NCBI GenBank assembly: GCA_963682055.1
Contig: OY821742.1
Location: 24,740,560 to 24,804,559, forward strand
DNA: 64,000 nt
Source: Primula veris
Taxonomy: Eukaryota; Streptophyta; Magnoliopsida; Ericales; Primulaceae
Direction: 5' to 3'
Within the stretch, counting starts at the first letter, position 1, and every line of letters begins with the position of its first letter. Positions 1 to 10,101 of the stretch are shown here, piece after piece. Position numbers and translations under genes: made by a program. Under the pieces are notes generated by a model. The model saw only the letters and a program-made list of their open reading frames with translations, was not told the origin of the DNA and searched no databases.

Positions 1-1571
1 ATAGCTCGGAAAGGTAATACAAGATTTTTTCCACAAAATATATCGACCCGGAAAACCCATCCGATGGAAGAGCTCCCAAATAAACTCCCAATTAACCGAA
101 TCATAAGCTTTCATCAAGTCAATTTTAACCGCTAAATGTGGTGAACGACCTTCCTTATGATATCCCTGTAAGGCTGTAATAACTCTTGTGCCAAGAGAAT
201 GTTATCACTAATACGACGGCCTCCAATAAATTCCGATTGATTTTTTTCGATAATATCATTAAGAAGAGGTTTTAGTCGATTAGCCAAATTTTCGAGATGC
301 ATTTATATATCGTTTTAATTTTCGAGATGCATTTGTATATCGTGTTACAACACGATATAGGTCTATAATCTTTTAAAGATGATGGATTGGCACATTTGGG
401 AAAAAGAGCAATAGTCGTAGTATTAGCTTGCTTTAAAAGAGAACCGGAATGGGAAAAATCCATAACAGCCGTCATAATATCGCTACCTATAATCTCCCAA
501 GAGAGCTTGAAAAAAGTACCACTAAAACCGTCCGGACCTGGGGCTTTATTGGGGTGGAGATGGAAAAAACAAGCTCTAATATATTGCTCGGTAACGGGAG
601 AGCCACAAGACCGTACACCATCATATCAGATAGAACGGAAACAACAAAGTCGTCAAGGCTAAAATCCATTGGCAAGTGGATGGAAATAGCCCCTGCATAA
701 ACCCCTGCAGAGGGTTGCGAAGGGTTGGCAGTGGGATGCCGAGTGGGCGGTGGGTGGCCAACAAAGTCGCTTATCGAGTTTACGGACCCAAGGATGCTAG
801 AGAAATGATCGATGAAAGCCTTTTGGATGTCAACCGGATTAGTAATAGTTGAATTGTCCTCACAAACCAACGAAGAAATACGATTATGGTTGTTACGCTT
901 GTTGATGGTCTTGAAGAAATACCCGGTATTGTGATCCCACTCTTTCAACCATTGAAACCTACTTTTTTGGCGAGCCTCGCTTTCTTCCCGATGCAAAACC
1001 TCGATAATATCCTTTCTAACTCCGCTTATATCCGAAAATAAAAGAGGATCCCCGCTAGTATCCAAGTCACATTGAAGAACATTAAGACGGTCTCGGGCCT
1101 CAGTAAGTAGTCACTTTTCTCTAACACACCTAATTCTAATAAAATTTCGGAGCTCTAGCTTAACTATAAAAGGTCTCTTATATACCACGAACATTTTAGT
1201 ACCGGAAAAAGGGGTTGCCCACGCGCCACAATAGGTAAAAATTCATCGTAATAGCCCCAATGGTTAAATAACTTAAAGGGTTTTGGATCGCAAACAAAAT
1301 CCACCACAACTTTAACAATAATGGGAGAATGGTCCGAAATGCAACTAGGTGCAAATTCGGCATCGGCATCGGAATCGGAAAAAGACGAGATCCAAACATC
1401 ATTAATAAGAGCTCTATCAAGTTTTCGAAAGGTTGGCGATAATGGATTATTATTACAACATGTAAAAAAGAGACCCCTAGATCTCCCGGTGGACCACGTC
1501 ACTTTCGTTAGCCTTCGGAGGCATTGATTTTGTAGATTTATCCATTCGGATAGTCGAATATCTCTTGGCAA
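1..1571 (-). mobile_element. L1-type LINE, partial: endonuclease end and first part of reverse transcriptase
   Basis: Read on the minus strand this is a plant L1-type non-LTR retrotransposon entering from the left edge. Positions 1571 to 1164 encode the end of the endonuclease domain, with the RKLDRALIND and SDHSPIIV motifs. Positions 1110 to 487 encode the linker with DLDTSGDPLLF and GYFFKTINKRN. Positions 475 to 1 enter the reverse transcriptase with SLKDYRPISCC, then SEFIGGRRISDNILL, then LMKAYDSVNW near 88-126, which carries the first catalytic aspartate. The YADD box, zinc-binding and RNase H parts would lie outside the window. The frame is broken several times, so this is a dead copy. 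The family assignment is secure; the 5' boundary above 1571 is not. Confidence 0.9.
289..348 (-). repeat. 30 bp in-frame tandem duplication inside the LINE reverse transcriptase
   Basis: The 14-base word beginning ttttcgagatgc occurs at 289 and again at 319, exactly 30 bases apart. On the minus strand this repeats the peptide TIYKCISKI in frame. The normal family sequence has one copy of this block just after the RPISCC motif, so this is a local slippage duplication in this copy. Confidence 0.7.
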
Positions 1572-2778
1572 GGAGGCCTTGACATGGGCTCCTTGCCTAT
1601 CTTTTATTTTTGCTTCCGGATATGCTTTCCTTTGTGAGTAAGAAACGTATCTTTAAGGGTTGACCCTATCATTATGAGATATGTCTGTATAGATTTGGTG
1701 CCTTCTTTCCTTCATGTAATATCTGATTGACTGTCTTAGATATATGAGTATCTTCTAGAGGTTTTCTCACTGATAAGCTTCTCGGTGGGGGAAGTGGGTT
1801 TAGAACCCTATCTGCTCCCCTCGATGGGGCCATTAAATGCTCATTAACTCCGTCTTTATTGCTAGGTTTCAGACCGTGTGTTACAATCGCTACAAGGTTC
1901 TAACCCTAATTTTTAACCTCCATCACTTGACTTCTTTATTTCATATGAAGATTGAAGACCATTTTGCTTACGGATAAGGACTTCTATACCATTTTCACTA
2001 GTTATAACCAAAACTTGCCATCCATTCAAAGCAACATTCCAAGCTTTTACAGTCAGTTGTTTATAAAGGAATTCACTTTCATCTTTCACAAACCATATTT
2101 GCAAGCACTTTCTAACAGTCGTTGCTTGTGGCTTGACCCTCATTCTCTCATAAGATTCATTTTTTTATAGTACATGATCTACACCAACTAAGGTCTGGTG
2201 TGAAACTCTTATAGCAATTGAAATAACTAAAATGTCTAAACACTCTAAGATGTTGTTACACTTCCAGAAGAACTGAATGTTAACCCTTCTTAAGATATCA
2301 TTTGCAACTGACTTTTAGATATCGATTAAGGTAGTTCACAGAGATTAAGGTATTACAAAGGCTTACAAAAGACATTTTTTAACGAAGTTCAACATATATC
2401 ATTTGTATACTCTTCGGGGATTTCACAGAGATTAAGGTATTTCAAAGGCTTACAAGATGAAACTCAAAACTTACAACACATTTGACACCCTCACTTGTTT
2501 CAACCTATCTCGCAACTGCTCATATCTCTCAAGATTAAATCTCAGTATTCCCAAAGATACGTAAATGAATTCTGAATACTTATTTGCTAAATGACAAACC
2601 TTGCAGTTATATTCTTCATGCTTGAAAATGGAATCAATCACACTTTAAAACAAAGATAAGTTATTTCCTTATTTATAGGATTCTTCAATCAATCTTCAAA
2701 TATTAATTCTTTAACTTTTTCTTTGTAGCGAATATTTAATGTTAATTAATTTTGAAACTGACAAATATCTTATTTATA
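1572..2778. other. Unassigned stretch with one unidentified 76-codon open frame and a short direct repeat
   Basis: No recognised gene. On the minus strand 2143-1913 is open for 76 codons beginning MRVKPQATTVRK; I do not recognise it, and it may be the decayed 5' part of the neighbouring LINE or unrelated. A direct repeat of about 37 bases (cacagagattaagg then aaaggcttacaa) lies at about 2336-2373 and 2423-2459. The rest is A+T rich without coding signal. Confidence 0.4.
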
Positions 2779-2904
2779 ACATTTGCTAGGACCAAATATC
2801 TTTTCATATGCATCTCCTAGTTGTTTTTTATCCCCTCGATTGAATATTGATAAAATTCATTCATCTTTTTCTATTTTCTAGGTGTACTTTTAAGGGTCAA
2901 ACGA

Positions 2905-3385
2905 AAAAATATTCTATTAGGTGAGCTAAGATCGCTAAGCCCACCAATAATGATGGTTTGGGCATTAAGGACGTCTCTGAGGTTATAAACGCTCACTATC
3001 TAAATATGAGTTGGAGGATTTTAGATATTGAGTCTCCATGGACTTGTTTTATGTATAAAAAACTCTATGTATTCTCATTGCAGTAGTCCTATTATTTTGC
3101 CTTATCACTCTAATGTGTGGAAAATATTTAGTTCTAATTTTCCTCTTTAAGTTTTTAACAGTGAATGGACCTTTATCAATAAAGGTTTTGTTAACTTTTA
3201 AATGACATCCTTTTGTGATGAGTTTAATGTAGTTTTCTCTAATGTTTTTCTTAGTCAAGTAATACACAGATGCTCATGGGATCTAAACTTGCTAAAATTG
3301 ATTGGTGGCTCTCCTATATGGTTAAAAAGGTATCAAGCTCTCTATTTCTCCAAAAGAAGGGACTAACATATGGTATTGACCTCTC
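2905..3385 (+). mobile_element. LINE 3' fragment, copy A (reverse transcriptase thumb region)
   Basis: The plus-strand frame reads AKIAKPTNNDGLGIKDV and then NAHYLNMSWRILDIESPW. This is the segment between the catalytic core and the zinc-binding region of plant L1-type reverse transcriptases, where the family usually has W..I..P...GGLG. The expected tryptophan before AKI is a TGA stop, and a TAG follows about 46 codons later. The block 2779-3420, including non-coding sequence upstream, is repeated as a diverged direct copy at 5862-6490. It is a dead fragment that ends where the small LTR element starts. Confidence 0.8.
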
Positions 3386-3389
3386 TCTC

Positions 3390-5026
3390 ATAATGCTAGT
3401 ACATTGCACAGGTGTCTCACCTCCCAGCTGACTCGACGACTTCATCACTTAAAACTGGCCTTTTGTATTTTATTACTGGTTGAGTAATGCGAAAGTTCTT
3501 TTTTTATTATTTTCATTCAGTTATTTCTTTTCATATACTAAATATTACTCCCTCCATTCCTATTTACTTGTCCGGTATTCCATTTTGTAATGTTCCAATT
3601 TACTTGTCCGATTTCCTAAAATAGTAAAAATGGTTATGCACTTTTAACTTATTACCCTTGCAATTATAATAGTAAAAGTGGTTATGAATCAAATAAAAGT
3701 AAGGGTGTATTTGGAAGTTTGGCAGAAGTAAAGTGTGATGTTGACTTTTGTTAAATAGTAGGATTTTCCATAGTGGACAAGTAAATTGGAACAGCTGGAG
3801 TATGAATTTGTTTTGTTTCGGACTAGATAGGTTATTCTACCTATATGATTTTTCTACCCTAGCAGAGAAATCATTATGATGTAATAAACTATTGGCTTAA
3901 GCCTCATTTTTCTCTCATTTTCTTCTTCTCTTTAATTCTCTTTCTAAAAGAACTCTATACTTTTTTATTAACTCTTTTTTTTTTTATTCTTTGTATTTTA
4001 TAGTTATAAAAAGAAACATCCATCATTTGGTACCAAAACCTTATTATTGTGACCTCTCAAAAAAAATCTTGATTGTTCTTATTACCATTACTTTTTCTAT
4101 AAGAAAAAAATTGTGTATGTGCCCTGGAGAAGTAATCATAGGATCTATGATGAACTCCATCATCAAACATTGTGTTTGATATACTTTCTGGTTCCATGTT
4201 AGTTGCAACTGAACATGCATTACTGAATTCATAACTAAGGCTTCTAGAATTTCATATTTATTGGCGTGACATGAAGGTTATTTGTTGGGATGTGTGGCTT
4301 TGCTGAGTGCCAAATATATGGAGGTACATTTCGCTCATGAGTTGGTTGTAATTGTTTGAATTTCGCCCAAACAGGGGAAGATAGTTATTGAAGAGAAGCT
4401 TGTACCCGAGTTCTTTTGTATATTGATTACATTGATGCACATTATTGGTTCACACGTATTCTTCGAGTTTCTTCTTGGGTCGAAATTGATGCTACATATT
4501 GAGTTATGTGGTTTGGCAGAGTACCAAAGATCAGGCGATTCGGGCGACATAGAGGTTGGAAGGGTGTGTTCGGGATTTCACCAGACCATGAAAAACCTGA
4601 CGCCCGAGCGTCTTGGTTTTTCTTAGATTGTCCTTGAGGAAAAAGTTGTTTTTAAGGGATGGGGAATGATGAAGACCGGGTACGTTGTACTGCTTTGGTT
4701 TCTCGACGACTTCATCACTATTTTATTACTAGTTTAGAGATGCGAGAGTGTTTTTTTTTATTTTTGTTAAGTTATTTCGTTTCATAGACTAAATAGTATG
4801 AATTTGTTTTTTATTCAGACTAGATGGGTTATTTTTACCTTATATAATTTCTCTACCCTTGTAGAAATCATCATATGGAATAGACTATTGGCTTCAGCCT
4901 CATTCTTCTCTCTAAAGACTTATGTTCTTCTCCGTATTTCTCTTTTTAAAGGTTTTCTCTGCTCTTCTTCCTTAAAGATTTTTTAAATTCTTTATATTTT
5001 AATGTGGTAAAAAGTAGCCTCCATCA
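3390..5026 (+). mobile_element. Degenerate small LTR element without coding region
   Basis: Two related blocks flank about 640 bases. The right block 4667-5026 begins TGATG and ends CATCA. The left block starts near 3390 and ends CATCA at 4025, and is lengthened by the Stowaway MITE inside it. They share ctcgacgacttcatcac, the tattttattact segment and the attggctt.agcctcat segment. Two bases after the left block is TGGTACCAAAACC (4028-4040), which matches the initiator-Met primer site TGGTATCAGAGCC except for three transitions. Just before the right block lies a purine run aagggatggggaa. I infer an old non-autonomous LTR element. The left start is poorly defined and I found no clear target duplication. 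Confidence 0.5.
3548..3800. mobile_element. Stowaway-type MITE with TA target duplication
   Basis: The termini are CTCCCTCCATTCC at the left and the complement of CTCCAGCTGTTCC at the right; both arms continue into ATTTACTTGTCC. The element is 253 bp and is flanked by TA at 3546-3547 and 3801-3802. The duplicate block near 4790 reads aaatagTAtgaatttg without the insertion, which gives an empty-site control. Terminal sequence and TA duplication are the hallmarks of Stowaway elements mobilised by Tc1/mariner transposases. Confidence 0.92.
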
Positions 5027-5491
5027 GCTAAAGTATTGCTATTAATCAGTCATGTCATATAGGTCCGAGTTGGACATTCAATTAATTCAATTTTAATTAT
5101 CCGTAGGATACCTTGCATATCAAATATCAAAGAAATCTTTAAAAAATGGACAATTAAGCCTATTTCTCGATTCACTAGAAGGTTGAAAAGCTGAATAGGG
5201 TCCCAAATAAGATGAGATATGTAAAAAGCAAGTCTGATTACGTATCTTCCTAATCGTAAATGGAATGTAAGGATTCATATGTAAACATAGTATATCTAGG
5301 GAGTTTGATTCAAAACATTGCAGCGGTAAAGTTAGAAGCAAGAGTATAACCTTATTTGAGAGACTAAATCTGGTGGCAAAATGTTGAACCAATCTTCAAT
5401 TAAGAATAACTTAATTATGTTTAGATGATAACAAACGTGAATTTGATGTATACAACAAGTATTGTTGTACTAATAATTTTATATAATATAT
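5027..5491. other. No recognised feature; one unassigned 90-codon minus-strand frame
   Basis: The stretch 5392-5120 is open for 90 codons on the minus strand and begins MVQHFATRFSLSNK. An overlapping frame reads DWFNILPPDLVSQI, loosely like an F-box start, but neither frame shows a full domain. I would not annotate a gene here. Confidence 0.3.
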
Positions 5492-5605
5492 TGCTGGAAT
5501 TGTCCCACATCACTTGAGCATTATCAAAGCCATGCAAGTCTTAATATATGCCTCTCTCCTTCCTTACTAATAGGCCTTTTAATGGTAAATAAACGAGTTT
5601 CTACA
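5492..5605 (+). repeat. 5' LTR of the TRIM
   Basis: 114 bp; begins TGCTGGAATTGTCCC, where the first T of the usual TGTTGG start has changed, and ends CTACA before the primer site. Confidence 0.9.
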
Positions 5606-5729
5606 TGATATCAGAGCGGGTCATCGAAAGCCTAGCCAAGTTATAAGTATGATGGGCCACCTCCACGCGATTTGTTGATTGTACTCGTTGGGCTTTTCGG
5701 AAATTGATCAACCCACGAGTGAGGGGGAG

Positions 5730-5839
5730 TGTTAGAATTGTCTCATATCACTTGATTATTATCAAAGGCAAGTCTTAATATATGTCACTCTCCTTCATTA
5801 CTAATAGACATTTTAGTGAGAAATGTACAAGTTTCTACA
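5730..5839 (+). repeat. 3' LTR of the TRIM
   Basis: 110 bp; begins TGTTAGAATTGTCTC and ends CTACA, followed by the TATAT duplication. It differs from the 5' LTR by several substitutions and small indels, so the insertion is old. Confidence 0.9.
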
Positions 5840-5989
5840 TATATGCAAATATTTTTTCTTATAACATTTGTTGGGATCAAATATCTTTTCATATGCTTGT
5901 TCTAGTTGTTCTTCATCTCATAGATTGAATATTGATATGATTCATTCAGATTTTTACATTTTTTGGGTAATTTAAAGTGTAAAAAATTA

Positions 5990-7790
5990 ACAATATTCTA
6001 TTAGCTGAGCTAAGATAACTAAGCCCACCAATAAAGATGGTTGGAGCATTAAGGATGTCTCTGAGGTTATGAATGCTCACTATCTAAATATGAGTTGGAA
6101 GATTTTAGATATTGAGTCTCCATGGACTTGTTTTATGTATAAAAAACTCTATGTATTCTCATTGCAGTACGTAGTCCTATTACTTTGCCTTATCACTCTA
6201 ATGTGTGGAAAATATTTAGTGCTAATTTTCCTCTTTAAGTTTTTAACAGTGAATGGAGTATCAATAAAGGTTTTGATAATTTTAGTACGAAAAATGCTCT
6301 GATTATGACTACTTTTTGTGATGAGTTTAATGTACTTTTCCATAATGTTCTTCTTAGTCATGTAATACAGCAATGCTCATGGGATCTAAACTTGCTAAAA
6401 TTGATTGGTGGCCCTCCTATATGGTTAAAAGGCTACCAAGCTCTCTATTTCACCACAAAAATGGACTAACATCTGGTATTGAGCTCTCCCCTCTCTCAGG
6501 TTTCAAATATCCTCAAGTTCGAATGGTCAGTTTTTCGTCAGTTTTTCGTTTTTTTTTTGTTTGTAAATTAACCTACTATTTTATTTCTAAATTGTTCAAA
6601 AAAACTGTAAAATTTGACATTTTATATATATATATTTTTTTAATATTACTATCTTATAAATTGTCAAACAAACAATCTAACATAAAAATATATATAAAAG
6701 GCCAAAGTTTATAGTTTTTTTTTATTAAACACTTTAGAAATAAAATAATATGTTGATTTAAAAAAAGAATTGATTTTTTTTTTTACGAATACATATGGAA
6801 AATCGAAAATCTGACGAAAACTTGACCATTCGAACTTGAGAAAATTTGTTTCCACTCCCTCTCACGATGGTAATATACTGTTAAGTGTGCCTACAAATTC
6901 GTTGTAGCTAGAAACCTTATGTTCAACTTACCATAAATATATTTGGAACCCTTTTTTACCCACTAAATTTATATTTTTGGAAAAATGATGAAAAGTTACA
7001 TACTATTGATACTTCATTATGAAAAAATACATAACATAAATCTCTTTTAAATTTTAGTACAGATGTTACATGATGCTATTTATTTTTACTTTTAGTTTTT
7101 AATTTTGATACTACGTGATGCTACATTATATATACTAAATGTTAAATAAGATTTTATAATTCGGGTTTTTGGAAATTAAGTATATTTTGATGTACTAATC
7201 AATAATTTACCCTTAAATTTTTATGATTTGACATGATTAAGCGATATTAAAGTGTTTGGTATTGCTCCTGCTACAAAATGCACTTCTTGCAATGTCTACT
7301 CTTATAACTCTAGTAATCATTTATTCCGTTGTAGTAACATTTTTGTAATATGTGGGATTTTTTCATAATATCTTTCCCTGTAATCATCTTTTGAAAAATA
7401 ACTAGAAAGGGTTCATCCATGTTTGGTGTGTTAAATGTGATAATTTTCATTTTGGTAAACTAACTTCTATGATCCAATTTCTTATTCTTTCGGAACTATA
7501 TTTTAGTAAAATAGCTTTAAATATGATAATACATCAATGAATGATAAGGTTCTTAATTGGTTAAGACTTAAGACATCAATTTCATGATTAAGCCCAACAT
7601 TCCATGTCAGAGCCCTCACAAGCTTAATTACTTGTTTGCTAGGGATTAATCAAATTGATTATATGACTAAAAGATTTTTTTTTCTTGTTTGTAGCATATG
7701 TCTACCTCCTGAAAGGCTAAAACTCAATGTTGATGGGTCAGCTCTTGGTTCTGTTTTAAACACCCCCCTCATTCTTTTATGTTTGCTAAG
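5990..7790 (+). mobile_element. LINE 3' fragment, copy B, reaching the RNase H domain
   Basis: The plus strand carries, in order, the thumb segment (AKITKPTNKDG, then NAHYLNMSWKILDIESPW near 6010-6130) and zinc-binding region remnants. The remnants are IWNPFLPTK near 6940 and GIAPATKCTSCN with NHLFRCSN near 7260-7340. The start of an RNase H domain, PPERLKLNVDGSALGS, follows near 7700-7750 with its first catalytic aspartate. The order matches the 3' half of plant L1-type ORF2. Copy A's tryptophan-to-TGA change is also present here. A foldback MITE at 6512-6840 splits it, and 6985-7230 looks like further non-LINE sequence. It is a dead fragment. Confidence 0.8.
6512..6840. mobile_element. Foldback MITE, about 330 bp, inserted in LINE copy B
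   Basis: The left end CTCAAGTTCGAATGGTCA and the complement of the right end are identical over the first 18 bases. The similarity continues: gtcagtttttcgtcag against ctgacgaaaacttgac, then the blocks around ttattttatttctaaa and the central tttatatata. Nearly the whole element therefore folds into one imperfect hairpin. LINE sequence resumes on both sides. I could not identify a clean target duplication, so the superfamily is not assigned. Confidence 0.85.
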
Positions 7791-8259
7791 CCAATGATCC
7801 TATATAAATGGTCCTATATAAGCGTGTATTAATCTGAAAAAAACTAGTTGTAAATGTTAGTAAAACAATACTTGTTGCATAATTAAATCTCTCGTTTGTT
7901 ATCATCAAACAATATTATACAATTAAGTATTATTGTAAATTGGTTCAACAGTTGAGTTGTCCCTTTGTTATCGGATCTCTTCTCTTCTGTATAAAGTCAT
8001 CACGGGGGCAGTGTCCCATGGAACCACTTTTTGTTTTACAATAACAGATACGAGCGGGTTGGCACTCAAAAAGTAGAACAAAAGTTATACTTGATTTGGA
8101 TTTTTTACCGTCACTGAATCATGATTCTTTTATGTTTTATCACAATGATCTTGCCATAATGAGAGTCCTTTGTTTCTTTAGTTTAGTTTTGCACGATTTG
8201 TTAAGCACGTCATAACCAATATTGATCCACTTTCATTTGGACCCTTAACTTTCACTTCT
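7791..8259. other. No recognised feature
   Basis: A+T-rich sequence after the LINE RNase H remnant. No open frame of useful length and no repeat structure recognised. Confidence 0.4.
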
Positions 8260-8905
8260 AAGGCTTAATTATATATATATATATTAGTAATCGTTGCCCA
8301 CGCGTTGCGTGTGCGATACGTAGTGAGATAGATATGATCCCGACAAATAAACTTAATATTTTTTTAAAATTTAAATATCGAATGATTAAATATAATTAAT
8401 TAACAATCGTATATAAAGAGTGACATAATGTTTTACTCTTATAAAAAATACACAACGACTTTGTTTAGAATACAAATGTATGGAAAATAACATTTTTTAA
8501 GTTATTTATGTATTTGAATTGAGTGGTGGCATTTAAGAGTAATTACAATATTAGATTGAGGGTATTTTTGGAAAATTTGGACAAAATTGGGCAGGCTCAA
8601 AATGCTTGGATTGTCTTATATTAATAGTATTTTTTAAAAAAATTTAAATATCGAATGATTAAATAGAATTAATTAACAATCGTATATAAAAGATGACATA
8701 ATGTTTTACTCTTATAAAAAATAAACAACGACTTTGTTTGGAATATAAATGTGTGGAAAAATAACATTTTTTAAGTTATTTATGTATTTGAATTGAGTGA
8801 TGGCATTTAAGAGTAATTACAATATTAGAGTGATGGTATTTTTGGAAATTTTAGACAAAATTGGGCAGTTTCAAAATGTTTGGATTGACTTATATTAATA
8901 GTATG
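8260..8905. repeat. Tandem duplication of about 270 bp behind a CACGC-GTT-GCGTG palindrome
   Basis: Copy 1 (about 8365-8630) and copy 2 (about 8640-8900) share long blocks such as aaatatcgaatgattaaata, aacgactttgttt and ttaagagtaattacaatat. Each ends with ttatattaatagtat. Upstream at 8282-8330 a TA run is followed by a short GC-rich palindrome (cacgcgttgcgtg). This resembles internally duplicated non-autonomous DNA elements. I considered Helitron, but the diagnostic 3' hairpin with CTRR end is not visible, so the class is open. Confidence 0.6.
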
Positions 8906-9131
8906 ATACACACACTTGTATAAATCTGTGAAAGCAATATGGTATTTGTAAGTATAAAACAACGTTATTAAGCACAGAAATACAGTACACGCTTAAATAT
9001 TTTATTTAAAACTCACGTCCCGCTTATTGAACACCATGTCACAACATGACTGAGAATCATTTATTCATACATATAATTAATATGATCTTTCGAGATGACA
9101 ACGTTTAGTTCTTAGTATAGTCTCATCGACA

Positions 9132-10008
9132 TCAGTGGCATGGAGGGTGACGGCAATGATGTCCGTGTCGGTGTCCGTGTCCGCGATGTCCGTGTCTGTG
9201 TCCGTGTCCGCGATGTCCGTGTCCACGACCGTGGTCATGGCGTTTACTCTCTACATGATCTTAGTTATAGAAACAAGAAAAGCTTGTTAGAACATGAAAC
9301 AAAGTCAGGGAAGTATTGATGAGTACTTAGCAGTTCATGCATAAAATCATTCTGTAATGCAAGGCATATGGTTGAATTTTTTCAGCTCATCAATTTTTAA
9401 CAACGTTAGAGATGTAATGACTTATATTTATTGTCTAAATTTATTTTTATAGTAAAAGTATTCATAGATTAAATGCATGGTTCTGTATCGAGGTCATGTC
9501 TAGATTTTAATCGGAAGCCTTTTTTTTGGGAAATGTAATGTTGAGTACATACTTTCGGACTCAAAAACAGATATTTTTTTTTAATAATTAGTATATATTA
9601 ATGTAGCATCATTAAGCATCGACGATAAATCCCAAGAAAAAAAAAATATGCAACATCATTGATGATAACTACCAAATCTTGAAAGATATTTTTACCCCGT
9701 TCTTTTGGCGAAATGACTGATATTTGCTAATTTCTTTATAATATTTCCAGATCGTTTCCGAAATATCCATACCATTACAAAATAGAGAAATATTTTAAGG
9801 ATGATCGATGAACAAATAAAAAGGTGATTTAAATACAAGCGTGTAGATACTATATACAAAATATCGGTTATATGTGCATATATGTGTATAACGATAGAAA
9901 ATACTCACGTTCTTCACCTAGCTCTCTAACAGCCGGCACTTCAGAGGAGATAACTAGAAATATAGCTAACATAAGCCCTAGAACCAGAAAGCTTTTGGAG
10001 TATGCCAT
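9132..10008 (-). CDS. Small secreted glycine/histidine-rich protein, two exons
   Basis: Exon 1 is 10008-9909 (100 nt) and exon 2 is 9259-9132 (128 nt), both on the minus strand. The 649 bp intron begins GTGAGTA and ends ctaAG. Together they encode 75 residues. Residues 1-33 start MAYSKSFLVLGLMLAIFLVI and include SSEVPAVRELGEE. This is the signal peptide and conserved head of plant GRP-family cell-wall proteins (Pfam GRP, PF07172). Exon 2 is nearly all Gly, His and Arg, with a repeated 9-residue unit of the form GHRGHGHRH, and ends HHCRHPPCH. About 17 of its 42 residues are histidine. The start context AGAAATGGC, the TATA box about 70 bases upstream and the canonical splice sites support a real gene. 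A second in-frame acceptor lies 9 nt further in. The product is probably secreted to the wall or apoplast. Metal or anion binding is inference only. Confidence 0.78.
9151..9240 (-). repeat. 27 bp coding minisatellite in exon 2 of the glycine/histidine-rich gene
   Basis: The unit gga cat cgc gga cac gga cac (a/c)ga cac occurs twice in tandem and partially again on either side. The repeat length is a multiple of three, so copy-number change would preserve the frame and alter only the length of the His/Gly tail. Confidence 0.8.
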
Positions 10009-10076
10009 TTCTAACACCTTTGTGAAATATAAGATGCTTTATGTATATGCTGATGAATAACAAAGAGAAATCCTCC

Positions 10077-10086
10077 CTATTTATAG
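10077..10086 (-). promoter_or_regulatory. TATA box of the glycine/histidine-rich gene
   Basis: CTATAAATAG on the minus strand lies 69 bases above the start codon at 10008. A transcription start about 30 bases downstream would give a 5' leader of about 40 nt. Context is ccggCTATAAATAGgga. Confidence 0.75.
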
Positions 10087-10101
10087 CCGGAAAGGATGTA
10101 A

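Larger units (their letters stand above)
5492..5839 (+). mobile_element. TRIM (terminal-repeat retrotransposon in miniature), complete
   Basis: The element is 348 bp with LTRs at 5492-5605 and 5730-5839 that start TG(C/T)T(G/A)GAATTGTC-like and end TTTCTACA. The left LTR is followed directly by TGATATCAGAGC (5606-5617), one base off the tRNA-Met primer site. The right LTR is preceded by the purine tract gagtgagggggag. The element is flanked by TATAT at 5487-5491 and 5840-5844. The 124 bp interior has no coding capacity. These are the defining traits of TRIM elements, which depend on proteins made elsewhere. Confidence 0.93.

Noticed and set aside
5120..5392. F-box protein gene
   Set aside because: A few residues resemble an F-box start but in a different frame from the longest open stretch, and no downstream domain follows.
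8260..8905. Firm Helitron call
   Set aside because: No 3' hairpin with CTRR end or A/T insertion dinucleotide could be identified.
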